DNA of 64,000 nucleotides from a bacterium (lineage in GTDB: Bacteria; Armatimonadota; Zipacnadia; Zipacnadales; Zipacnadaceae). The stretch lies in assembly GCA_030603495.1 (NCBI GenBank), contig JAUVXR010000001.1, positions 186,001 to 250,000 of the forward strand, in the 5' to 3' direction. Below, one piece after another: positions 39,183-46,677 of this stretch (position 1 is its first letter; the number at the start of each line of letters is the position of its first letter). The translations under genes were made by a program, and so were the position numbers. The notes beneath the pieces are model-generated. The model had not been told where the DNA came from. It ran no database searches and worked only from the letters and a program-made list of their open reading frames with translations.

Positions 39183-40139
39183 ATGCCAGTGGCTGGGCCG
39201 AAAGGCATAGAGAAGTCAGTCTTAGTCTACCTCATCCTGGCGGGAGTGGTACTCGGTGGCCTGGCCGGCTGGACAGTCCGGGCTAACCGACTTCGCTCCC
39301 CCCTAGAGTTGCCCCCAACTGAACTGATTGACGCCGCTACGGCTGACAAAGAGCAGACGCTCGGGCATCCCCTCGTCTTCACTACCGAGGACACCCCGCC
39401 GGCGGCCACACCCGACCTACTCTCCGCCGAGGCCCCACAGATCTACTGCTTTTACCGCTTCCCCGACCTCCCGCCGGACGCCCAGGTGACTGCACACTGG
39501 TGGCACAACGGAGCAGAGCTTGGCCCTATCGAGAGGACCCCGCCCGACCAGCCCGAACTGGTGCGCGGGCGGCAAGATATGCAAGATATCCCAGAGGTGC
39601 CGGAGGGAGCAAAGGAACCATCAGAGCGCGAGGAGCATCTGCCGCACCTAGTCCTCCGGCCGCCAGGCGAGGCTGAGGCGTTCGCGCCAGGCATTTACGA
39701 AGTAGAACTACGCGGCCTCGGCCAGGAGCTGGGGCGGGGCTCGTTTGCAGTGGCGGAGGGCGCGGAGGAGATTCTGGCTGCCCAGCCCTCGGAAATGGGG
39801 CAGACGCGGATCATCAACTGCCTCACCGCCCGCCGCTTAAGCGCCAAGGGCGAACCCGAGCAACCCCAGAAGACCTTCCGCGGCACCGACAAGGTCTTCG
39901 TGGCCTTTACCTACATCAACGGCACAGCGGGCGGGGTCTTCCGCGTCGAGTGGTACTGTCAAGAGCAACTCATTGAACAGGCCACCCAGGAGCTTGAGAT
40001 CAAGGGCGGGGCCGGGCGGGGATCCGCCTGGCTCAAGGCGGCAGAGCAGCGTCTTCCCGCCGGCGAGTACCGGGTGGCAATATTCCTGCAGGGAGTATCA
40101 CAACCGCTGGCGCAGGCCCGATTCACAGTGCAGGACTAG
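39183..40139 (+). CDS. Membrane-anchored protein of unknown function
   Basis: A 318-residue protein with one N-terminal membrane anchor (KSVLVYLILAGVVLGGLAGW) and a large outside part. I do not recognise a family. The outer part has two beta-rich segments: one around APQIYCFYRFPDLPPDAQVTAHWWHNGAELG, and a second around GTDKVFVAFTYINGTAGGVFRVEWYCQEQLI; both end in a LPAGEYRV- or FAPGIYEVEL-like strand. This suggests two related immunoglobulin-like domains joined by a charged Pro/Glu linker. ATG 39183 follows GCGGAG. It lies 29 bases after the copper-amine-oxidase-N protein, so the pair is probably one operon. Confidence 0.72.
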   Translation: MPVAGPKGIEKSVLVYLILAGVVLGGLAGWTVRANRLRSPLELPPTELIDAATADKEQTLGHPLVFTTEDTPPAATPDLLSAEAPQIYCFYRFPDLPPDAQVTAHWWHNGAELGPIERTPPDQPELVRGRQDMQDIPEVPEGAKEPSEREEHLPHLVLRPPGEAEAFAPGIYEVELRGLGQELGRGSFAVAEGAEEILAAQPSEMGQTRIINCLTARRLSAKGEPEQPQKTFRGTDKVFVAFTYINGTAGGVFRVEWYCQEQLIEQATQELEIKGGAGRGSAWLKAAEQRLPAGEYRVAIFLQGVSQPLAQARFTVQD

Positions 40140-40185
40140 GACGACGGAGAACGGCTGAGGACACGTCCAGGGAACACCCGTGGCC

Positions 40186-40214
40186 TTGCCTGTGCCGGCG
40201 CAGGACTGTATAAT
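40186..40214 (+). promoter_or_regulatory. Promoter of the Pro-rich membrane protein gene
   Basis: TTGCCT (40186-40191), 17-base spacer, TATAAT (40209-40214). AAGGAGGGAG follows at 40253-40262, just before the ATG at 40270. Confidence 0.75.
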
Positions 40215-40269
40215 TCCCCTGTAATGTGCATCCTGGCTATCGGCGCACGACTCAAGGAGGGAGCCTGAA

Positions 40270-40686
40270 ATGAGTGAGAACGATCAGGGCCAGCAGTTCG
40301 AGCAGGGCGCGCAGCCCCCGGCCACGCCCCCCGGTCCGCCGACCCCACCCCCGCCCACCGCTCCCATACCCCCGCCGGTAGCGGCGAATACCTCGGGTAC
40401 CGGCGGCCCCGTCCCCGAGGAAATCAAGGGCTGGAACTGGGGCGCATTCTGGCTCAACTGGATCTGGGGGATCGGCAACAACGTCTGGATTGCGTTGCTG
40501 GCCTTCTGTCTGCCGCTGATTTGGCACATCGTCCTGGGCGTCAAGGGCAACGAGTGGGCCTGGCAGCACCGCCAGTTCGACAGCGTCGAGCAGTTCAAAC
40601 AGACCCAGGCCGTGTGGTCCAAGTGGGGCTGGATAATCGGCCTTGCGATAGTCGCATTTTGGGCTCTGGGGATGATCATACAGTAA
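40270..40686 (+). CDS. Small proline-rich, tryptophan-rich membrane protein
   Basis: A 138-residue protein. Residues 10-45 are a cytoplasmic-type linker rich in Pro (PPGPPTPPPPTAPIPPP). Residues 52-90 begin IKGWNWGAFWLNWIWGIGNNVW and form two short hydrophobic helices. A middle segment GVKGNEWAWQHRQFDSVEQFKQTQAVW is followed by a last helix GWIIGLAIVAFWAL. The GWNWGAF and KGNEWAW motifs recur in uncharacterised small bacterial membrane proteins, sometimes wrongly named ribonuclease G. It is a single-gene unit with its own promoter and an excellent ribosome-binding site. Function unknown. Confidence 0.8.
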   Translation: MSENDQGQQFEQGAQPPATPPGPPTPPPPTAPIPPPVAANTSGTGGPVPEEIKGWNWGAFWLNWIWGIGNNVWIALLAFCLPLIWHIVLGVKGNEWAWQHRQFDSVEQFKQTQAVWSKWGWIIGLAIVAFWALGMIIQ

Positions 40687-40868
40687 TGGTTGGTGCGTGG
40701 GCGGCACTATCTTCCAGAGACAGCGACCAGCCCGGCCCATACCCGATTGAATCGTAGCCACAAAGCGAAGATGAACCAAGCCTTCACCGACCCTTCCCTA
40801 GTCTGCCGGCGAAGACTGTTTGCTCCGGGCAGGCCACGGGCGCATAGTAGGCGCTGCTCCCGCCGCCT
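40687..40868. other. Convergent intergenic region
   Basis: About 180 bases between convergent genes. A five-base-pair stem (AGTCT/AGACT, near 40800-40818) is the only structure noticed. It is too weak to call a terminator. Confidence 0.3.
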
Positions 40869-41450
40869 TCAGGCCTGTTCCGGCACCAGGTAATCTGCTA
40901 TTGCCTGCCCCAGCACCTGGTAGCCCTCGGGGGTAAAGTGGACGCCGTCGGGCGCCAGGAGCGCTTCGGGATCGTTATCCATCACTGCACGGTACAGGTC
41001 TATTGACTCCACGCCCCTCTCCGCCATCACGGCATCGGCGATCTCATTGTACGCGATGACATCCTCGTTCCCCCGCCCGAACGCCTTGACCGCCTGGTGG
41101 CGCTTGTCAATCACTGGTGTCGTCCGCGCCCAGATCAGCCGTGGCAAGTAGGCCAGCCCCTGCAACCGCGCCACGATGTCCCGCAGATTCGCCTCGTATT
41201 GATCCGCCGGTGTGGCCAGCTTGTCCTCCTCCCGCGCGACATCGTGCAGCCCACAATTGAGCAAAACCACGTCCGGGTCATATCCCGCCAGCCAGTCGTC
41301 CAGACTCTCGACGATGCGCGTGGAGGGCCCGGCATTCGCCGGGCAGTGCATTACTGCATACGTCTCAGCGAGTGACTCTACCAAGACCACAAGAAGATAG
41401 CCCAGCGAGATCGAGTCGCCGATAGAGTAGAGCATCTTATACTTACGCAT
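40869..41450 (-). CDS. SGNH/GDSL-family hydrolase (esterase-like)
   Basis: A 193-residue protein. Block I is YSIGDSISLGY with the nucleophile Ser; LNCGLHDVAR holds the block III Asn; and the C-terminal APDGVHFTPEGYQVLG supplies the catalytic Asp and His. The family removes acyl groups from sugars or lipids. No signal peptide is seen. Its ATG overlaps the end of the fucosidase gene by eight bases, so the two are translated together. A role in deacetylating fucosylated glycans is a reasonable inference. Confidence 0.9.
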   Translation of the reverse strand: MRKYKMLYSIGDSISLGYLLVVLVESLAETYAVMHCPANAGPSTRIVESLDDWLAGYDPDVVLLNCGLHDVAREEDKLATPADQYEANLRDIVARLQGLAYLPRLIWARTTPVIDKRHQAVKAFGRGNEDVIAYNEIADAVMAERGVESIDLYRAVMDNDPEALLAPDGVHFTPEGYQVLGQAIADYLVPEQA

Positions 41451-42630
41451 GGCTGACTTCGCCTCCCCGTGGCTCCCCGTCCAACTCCAGCGCGATCACC
41501 GAGATGTGCGGATCAGGGGGCGCTTCCGGCAGCGCCGGAAAGATGACCCGATCGCCCTCCTGGACGAACTCAAGCTCCTCCCCAGTGGTCAGCAGCCGGG
41601 CATTTTGCACCGTGTTATCCAGCTCGCTGAAAGCCCACTGCTGCCCCGGCCACAGCAGCATATGCAGATACAGCGTATTCCCCTGGGCGGTAGCGCCGCC
41701 GTTGACGAAAGTGCCGTGGCTGCCATACTTGCAGCGCTGCGCTCCGTAAATCGCCTCGCCGTGCCGCGCCAGCCACCGGCCCATCTCGCGCAGGATCTCC
41801 TGCTGCGGCTCGGGGATAGCACCGTCGGCCCTCGGCGAGATGTTCAGCACCAGATTGCCACCCCCGCCAGCGATGTGCACCAAGTCCAGCAGCAGTCGCG
41901 TGGGCGGCTTGTAGTACTGCTCGTTGCAGTAGAAGCCCCAGCGGTGGCCGACAACCAGGCAGCTTTCCCACATCCGGCCTTCCTCGAAAGCCTCGATTGT
42001 CTGCTCCGGCGTATCGAAATCGGCAGGCAGCAAGCCACGATTGTTAATCAGACAGTCCGGCTGGAGCTCGCGGATCATCTTTGCCAGTTTCTCCGCTCGC
42101 CAACAGGCCGCACATCCCGGGCCACCGCCGTCAAACCACATCACGTCAAGCGGCCCGTAGTTGCTGCACAGCTCGCGGACCTGCCCGTGGACATACTCGA
42201 TAAACCCGGGCCACTCGTCCGACTCCGGCCCCGCCTGCCAGCCGGGATGATGCCAGTCCGCCAGCGAGTAGTACAAGCCCGCGCGCATTCCCCCCGCCCG
42301 TGCTGCCTCAACGTACTCAGCGATCAGGTCGCGTTTGGCCGCGCTTCTTGGCGCAGTGAAGTCTGACAAGTCGCTGTCATACAGACAGTAACCGTCGTGG
42401 TGACGCGCGGTCAGCACCATATACCGCATCCCTGCCTCCTGGGCCAGACTCACCCAGTCTCTCGGATCCCAGTCATCGGGCGCGAACTGGTCGGCGTACC
42501 GGCGATACTCCTCGAAGGGCATTTTCTCGTCGTGCAGCATCCACTCAGCGTGCGCCGGCACGGAGTATATCCCCCAGTGGATAAACATCCCAAACTTCGC
42601 TTCGTTGAACCAACTGGCATCCGGTGGCAT
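41443..42630 (-). CDS. Alpha-L-fucosidase (GH29 family)
   Basis: A 395-residue retaining glycoside hydrolase that cuts terminal fucose. It shows WFNEAKFGMFIHWGIYSVPAHAEW, MRYMVLTARHHDGYCLYDS, AGMRAGLYYSLADWHHP, the nucleophile region GPLDVMWFDGG, and GGGGNLVLNISPRADGAIP, all GH29 hallmarks. The C-terminal beta-sandwich is short. No signal peptide is apparent, so the substrate may be an imported oligosaccharide. GAGGAGG lies nine bases before ATG 42630. It is first in a two-gene operon with the GDSL hydrolase; divergent to the exporter at 42822. Confidence 0.94.
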   Translation of the reverse strand: MPPDASWFNEAKFGMFIHWGIYSVPAHAEWMLHDEKMPFEEYRRYADQFAPDDWDPRDWVSLAQEAGMRYMVLTARHHDGYCLYDSDLSDFTAPRSAAKRDLIAEYVEAARAGGMRAGLYYSLADWHHPGWQAGPESDEWPGFIEYVHGQVRELCSNYGPLDVMWFDGGGPGCAACWRAEKLAKMIRELQPDCLINNRGLLPADFDTPEQTIEAFEEGRMWESCLVVGHRWGFYCNEQYYKPPTRLLLDLVHIAGGGGNLVLNISPRADGAIPEPQQEILREMGRWLARHGEAIYGAQRCKYGSHGTFVNGGATAQGNTLYLHMLLWPGQQWAFSELDNTVQNARLLTTGEELEFVQEGDRVIFPALPEAPPDPHISVIALELDGEPRGGEVSHA

Positions 42631-42742
42631 ATTTCGGTCCTCCTCAGGTGATAGGCGTTCCGTGTATCATTCCACCATCCGCCGGATTCTCCTTCGCGGC
42701 ATGAGTAGACTATTGACCGCCGCAACCTTGACCTGGTGCCTC

Positions 42743-42770
42743 TTGACTCGTACTACCCTCGGCGGATAAT
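42743..42770 (+). promoter_or_regulatory. Promoter of the small exporter gene
   Basis: TTGACT (42743-42748), 16-base spacer, GATAAT (42765-42770), 51 bases before the TTG start. Confidence 0.6.
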
Positions 42771-42821
42771 CTTTACGCAAGTGATGAGGGACTATCGCCG
42801 ATAGCAAGGAGAGCGGCCCAA

Positions 42822-43325
42822 TTGGCACAGCAGCTATTTGAGGCACTGCGCAACCTGTCTCCGGAGTGGGTCGTTGTTATTCTTTCCGCCGCGCCCATCA
42901 GCGAGGTGCGCGGCGGCATTCCGGCAGGAATGATTATGGGTATGCCGCTGGCCCATATCCTGCCGCTGGCAATAATCAGCAACGTGGTCTCGGTCATCCC
43001 TGTGGTCCTGGGCTTCAACTGGGCCGCCGAACGACTGGCGGACAAGCCACTTCTAGGAGGGTTGATCACCCACCTAATTCAGCGGGCCCGCTCCAAAGAA
43101 GCAATGGTCGAAAAACATGGTGTGTGGGCGGTCACGCTGTTCGTCGCCATCCCGCTGCCGGTGACCGGCGCTTGGACTGGCAGCGTAGTCGCGGCGGTCT
43201 TCGGCATGCGCTTTGAGCGGGTGCTTTTCTGCCTGACCATCGGTGTAATGATCGCCTCGGCGATTGTCACCTTGCTGATGCTCGGCGGCACCGAGATCTT
43301 CAGCGCAATCTCTGGCACCCCGTGA
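42822..43325 (+). CDS. Putative small multidrug export-family membrane protein (PF06695-like)
   Basis: A 167-residue membrane protein with four to five spans. The N-terminal motif SAAPISEVRGGIPAGMIMGMPL and the later VAIPLPVTGAWTGSVVAAVFGM are the paired Pro/Gly motifs typical of this family, which despite its name has no proven substrate. The start is TTG 42822, with AAGGAG 11 bases upstream, since no ATG gives a complete first helix. It stands alone between the divergent fucosidase operon and the cdaA promoter. Confidence 0.85.
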   Translation: MAQQLFEALRNLSPEWVVVILSAAPISEVRGGIPAGMIMGMPLAHILPLAIISNVVSVIPVVLGFNWAAERLADKPLLGGLITHLIQRARSKEAMVEKHGVWAVTLFVAIPLPVTGAWTGSVVAAVFGMRFERVLFCLTIGVMIASAIVTLLMLGGTEIFSAISGTP

Positions 43326-43360
43326 CGCACCAACGGCAGGCCGCAGCCGACCGTTGGGCA

Positions 43361-43390
43361 TTGACTGGCGAAGGCGGGCTGTGGTATATT
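43361..43390 (+). promoter_or_regulatory. Promoter of cdaA-cdaR
   Basis: TTGACT (43361-43366), 18-base spacer, TATATT (43385-43390). It predicts a leader of about 175 bases before cdaA. Confidence 0.65.
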
Positions 43391-43396
43391 TGCCCA

Positions 43397-43570
43397 CAGT
43401 GAAAGGTCCCACACGTTCGGAGCGACGCGGAAAAGATCGTAGTGCGCTGTCGCCAGGACGGTACGTCCTGAGCACTGGTTCGCGGAACCTTCCTTTCGTG
43501 GGAAGGCCACACCCTGTTTGAGGGACAGGCGCGGACCTCGCGGACTGGTGAAAGGAGCATGCCAGAATAG
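43397..43570 (+). promoter_or_regulatory. Structured 5' leader of cdaA
   Basis: Between the predicted start site and the cdaA ATG lie four successive hairpins: CAGGACG (43454-43460)/CGTCCTG (43464-43470); CCTTCC (43488-43493)/GGAAGG (43501-43506); CCTGT (43513-43517)/ACAGG (43525-43529); and CGCG (43530-43533) with a second CGCG shortly after. AAAGGAG (43551-43557) sits 13 bases before ATG, and a three-codon frame ATG CCA GAA TAG (43559-43570) abuts the cdaA start. I do not recognise any known riboswitch class. No T-run terminator is present, so control at translation is more likely, if any. Confidence 0.5.
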
Positions 43571-44383
43571 ATGTCTGTGCTGCAAAGTGCTTGGGAACTG
43601 CTCAGCCACATAAAGCCGCGTGATGTTGTAGACATCGTGCTGGTGGCCATGCTCGTGTACTACCTGGCTCGCTTGTTCCGCCGCACGCGGGCCACATCCC
43701 TGGTCAACGGTCTGGTGGTCGTGTTCCTCGTGGTCCTGCTTTCTACCGGCCTGCCTACCCTCAACTGGCTACTGCGCGGGTTGACCGTTGCTGGTGTGTT
43801 GGCACTGGTTGTGATCTTCGGCCCGGAGCTACGCCTGGCCCTGGAACGGCTGGGGCGCGGCGGCCTCTTCAGCAGCGCCCTGAGCCCGATGGGCACTCAG
43901 AGGCAGCAGTCTGCAGTAAACCAGGTCGTAGACGCCGCCTACCGCCTCTCGGAAGAAGGCTACGGAGGCCTCATCGTCCTGGAGCGACAAAGCGGCCTGA
44001 TGGATATCATCCGCACCGGCAAGACCCTTAACTCCCGGCTCTCCGTGGAATTGCTGCTCACCATATTCTACCCGGGCACGCCGTTGCACGACGGCGCAGT
44101 GGTCATCCGCGAGGACGAGATCGTCGCTGCCGCGTGCGCCCTGCCGCATTCAGAGAGCCCCGGCCTCTCGACCAGTACGGGCATGCGCCACCGCGCTGCT
44201 CTGGGGCTCGCCGAGCGTACCGACGCCGTCTGTGTAGTCGTTTCCGAGGAAACAGGCGCTGTTTCAATCGCGGTCAACGGGGCCTTATCACCGCGCATCG
44301 AGCGTCCCCAGCTTACCGAACGTCTCATGGCGCTGTTCGAGGCCGAGCAGGAGCAGTTCGGCTTCTTCTTCTGGCGCAAGTAG
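43571..44383 (+). CDS. cdaA: Membrane-bound diadenylate cyclase CdaA
   Basis: A 270-residue protein that makes c-di-AMP from two ATP. Three N-terminal membrane helices (about 20-90) are followed by the DAC domain: ELRLALERLGRG, then SVELLLTIFYPGTPLHDGAVVIREDEIVAAACALP with the catalytic DGA motif, and GMRHRAALGLAERTDAVCVVVSEETGAVSIA with RHR. c-di-AMP regulates potassium, osmolyte and wall balance. Its regulator CdaR follows after 26 bases. No glmM is seen downstream, unlike in Firmicutes, where cdaA-cdaR-glmM is the rule. Confidence 0.96.
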   Translation: MSVLQSAWELLSHIKPRDVVDIVLVAMLVYYLARLFRRTRATSLVNGLVVVFLVVLLSTGLPTLNWLLRGLTVAGVLALVVIFGPELRLALERLGRGGLFSSALSPMGTQRQQSAVNQVVDAAYRLSEEGYGGLIVLERQSGLMDIIRTGKTLNSRLSVELLLTIFYPGTPLHDGAVVIREDEIVAAACALPHSESPGLSTSTGMRHRAALGLAERTDAVCVVVSEETGAVSIAVNGALSPRIERPQLTERLMALFEAEQEQFGFFFWRK

Positions 44384-44409
44384 TATCAAGCCGGCCGCGG
44401 GTACGAGAT

Positions 44410-45528
44410 ATGAGGAATGTGGCGCGAAAAATCGCCGAAGCCATCGAGAACGAGTGGCCACTCAAGATTCTTTCCCTGGCCCTGGCCCTCGTACTGTGGG
44501 GATATGTCATCACCACAACAAACGCTCCCACCCAGGAGCAGAGAACGCTGGCAGTGGAAGTGGTCAATACTCCAGGGAGACTGATCCCTACCACCATCCA
44601 GCCGGGCGAGGTCGAGGTGACCTTCCAGGGGCGCCGCCGGTCCCTGGCCGCGGCTGACCTGAGCGAGGTTACCGTCATCGCCGACCTCACCGACCTGAAC
44701 GACGAACAGATCGGTGAGCACCGTATCCCACTGCAGACCCGGCCACTGCCAACTGGCATAAGCGCGGTCCTGAGCAAACCGATGGCCCGCATAACGCTCG
44801 ACCAAAAGGGCTCCACCGAGCGACCCGTGGAAGTTGAGCTTTTGGGAAAACAAGCACCAGGATTCCAGATGGGCGCCCCCCGCGCCAGTCCTACCCAAAT
44901 AGCCATCGAGGGGGCCAACAGCGCCCTGCGTGAGGTGGCGCGGGTGGTGGCGGTAGTAGACGTCTCCGGCTTCAACTCTACCGTGCAGAAGAAGATTACC
45001 CCAGAACTACGTGACGAACGGAACGTGCCGATAACCGGCCTGCAGACAGGGCCAGCTACGGTCGAGGTCACTGTGCCCATCACCAAGCTGGCGACCAAGA
45101 CCGTCCCCATCATACCCCGACTAAGCGATCCGCCCGGCGGCTACCAGATAGAGTCAGTGCAGACCAGTCCGAGTACAGTCACCATAGCTGGAGACGAGAG
45201 CACTATCGAGGAGATCGAATCGGTCAACACAGCCCACATCAACATCAGCAACTTGCAGGGCAAGGCGACGTTCACGCCCAACCTGGTCTTCGATGCCGAC
45301 GTGAGATCAATGGGGGTGAGCGCAGCGACAGTCACAGTTACCACCAAGCGCGTGGCGCTGCCACCACCATCGGAGCAGCCCGAGCCGGAAGAAGGTGAGC
45401 CGGGTACGGATTCATCTGGATCTGCGCCACCGGCCTTGTCGCCAGACACTGACACGGAAACACCTACCGACGAAGCCCCGCTGGCTGATGATACCGAGGA
45501 CGCTGCCGGGGCGGACGAGACTGGATAG
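44410..45528 (+). CDS. cdaR: YbbR-domain protein CdaR, regulator of CdaA
   Basis: A 372-residue protein with one N-terminal membrane helix (PLKILSLALALVLWGYVI) and three YbbR-type beta domains outside the cytoplasm (about 40-120, 125-210 and 215-310; recurring patterns VEVELLGKQAPGFQMGAPRASPTQIAI and VPIIPRLSDPPGGYQIESVQTSPSTVTIAG). An acidic Pro/Asp/Glu tail of about 55 residues ends the protein. CdaR binds CdaA and tunes its activity. ATG 44410 matches the conserved KILSL start; a longer in-frame extension would overlap cdaA and is rejected. It converges with the next gene with only 17 bases between. Confidence 0.9.
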   Translation: MRNVARKIAEAIENEWPLKILSLALALVLWGYVITTTNAPTQEQRTLAVEVVNTPGRLIPTTIQPGEVEVTFQGRRRSLAAADLSEVTVIADLTDLNDEQIGEHRIPLQTRPLPTGISAVLSKPMARITLDQKGSTERPVEVELLGKQAPGFQMGAPRASPTQIAIEGANSALREVARVVAVVDVSGFNSTVQKKITPELRDERNVPITGLQTGPATVEVTVPITKLATKTVPIIPRLSDPPGGYQIESVQTSPSTVTIAGDESTIEEIESVNTAHINISNLQGKATFTPNLVFDADVRSMGVSAATVTVTTKRVALPPPSEQPEPEEGEPGTDSSGSAPPALSPDTDTETPTDEAPLADDTEDAAGADETG

Positions 45529-45545
45529 GCACGTTCAGTAAACGG

Positions 45546-46649
45546 TTACTGCTCGCCAAGCAATCGCTGCAGGCGCTCGTAGTTGAACTTTGTTGCGGGA
45601 AACTCGGGCGTCTCCTCGTACATCTCCTCCCACTGTTTAAAGCTGGCCTCAAGCTGCCCGAGTCGCTCCAGAGCATGAGCATACACCCGCCACCCGACCC
45701 CCTTTGCTCCCAACTCGACGGCTTTACGCAGATAAGGCAGCGCCAATTTATACTTCTTGAGGTTGAAGTAGTGCCAGCCGAGGTAGTAGTGGCTCAGGGG
45801 ATTGTCCGGCAATATCTGAATGGCGCGGTGGTAAGTGCCGATCGCTTCGGTGTTGTAGCCCAGGCTCCACTGCAGCCAGGCAACGTCGCTGTAGGTTTCG
45901 ACCAGGTCCGGATCCATCAGCAGGATAACCTCCAGGCAGCGGATGCACTGGCTGTAGTCTCCCCAATGCCACCACCAGTCCGACTCGGCTTTAAGAGCTC
46001 CGATCACTGCCTGCCAGATTGCGGAGGCTTCGCCGGTCGAAACCGAGGCCTCCTCCTTGTCGGCCGCCGGCGGGAGCACCGGCGCAGGCTCGGCCAGGGC
46101 TGCCGCTATCGTACGGTTGATGAAATCGGGCTGCCCGGGCTGCATGGCCTGGAGCGCATGGCGAGCCGAGTCCGAGTTCAGCCGACTCAGGCCCAGCACT
46201 GCGTAGTAGCGAATCCAGGTCGGCTCGCCAATCAGCGCCGCCTCGGCAGCCTTCTGCCCGCGCTGATCACCCAGACATGCCAGCGCGATGCCGGCCTGTA
46301 TGCGCACATCGCGGCAGCCGTCACGAGTGGCCTGAACCAACGGCGCGCAGGCGGACAGATGCCCGATCTGACCGAGGAGAAATGCCGCCCGCTGGCGCTG
46401 CTCCGTGTCGCCCTCGCTGAGCAAACTGGTTAGCACTGGGACCATCTCGCTGTGCCCCCACATAACCGGCAGGGGGGCCCATTCCGGACGATCCGTCCGC
46501 ATTGCCAGCTCTTCTAGCTCCGGCGCATGGATGCCAGCTATTCCGAAATCGGGAGCTTCTTCCGACGCAGCACTGTCGGCCTCCGGGGCTGCGCCCGCAG
46601 ACCGTACCAGTAGCACAAGCAGGCAAGCCGTGACAATAATTCGGGGCAT
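45546..46649 (-). CDS. Exported HEAT- and TPR-repeat protein
   Basis: A 367-residue protein with a signal peptide (MPRIIVTACLLVLLVRSAGA). Residues about 55-185 contain HEAT/PBS-lyase-type repeats (RAAFLLGQIGHLSACAPLVQATRDG, then RIQAGIALACLGDQRGQKAAEAALIGE and RYYAVLGLSRLNSDSARHALQAM). After an Ala/Pro linker, TPR repeats occupy about 220-350 (CLEVILLMDPDLVETYSDVAWLQWSLGYNTEAIGTYHRAI, then PLSHYYLGWHYFNLKKYKLALPYLRKAV). Such repeats bind partner proteins, so it is probably a periplasmic scaffold. ATG 46649 has GAGGAG eight bases upstream. It is last in a leftward run of four exported proteins. Confidence 0.87.
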   Translation of the reverse strand: MPRIIVTACLLVLLVRSAGAAPEADSAASEEAPDFGIAGIHAPELEELAMRTDRPEWAPLPVMWGHSEMVPVLTSLLSEGDTEQRQRAAFLLGQIGHLSACAPLVQATRDGCRDVRIQAGIALACLGDQRGQKAAEAALIGEPTWIRYYAVLGLSRLNSDSARHALQAMQPGQPDFINRTIAAALAEPAPVLPPAADKEEASVSTGEASAIWQAVIGALKAESDWWWHWGDYSQCIRCLEVILLMDPDLVETYSDVAWLQWSLGYNTEAIGTYHRAIQILPDNPLSHYYLGWHYFNLKKYKLALPYLRKAVELGAKGVGWRVYAHALERLGQLEASFKQWEEMYEETPEFPATKFNYERLQRLLGEQ

Positions 46650-46677
46650 ATCCTGCACTCCTCACTGGCCCCGCGGC

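Noticed and set aside
43397-43570. ydaO (c-di-AMP) riboswitch in the cdaA leader
   Set aside because: The conserved ydaO sequence blocks are not recognisable, so I leave it as an unclassified leader.
44134-44409. Longer N-terminus for CdaR
   Set aside because: It would overlap cdaA almost entirely in another frame; the conserved KILSL membrane start fits ATG 44410.
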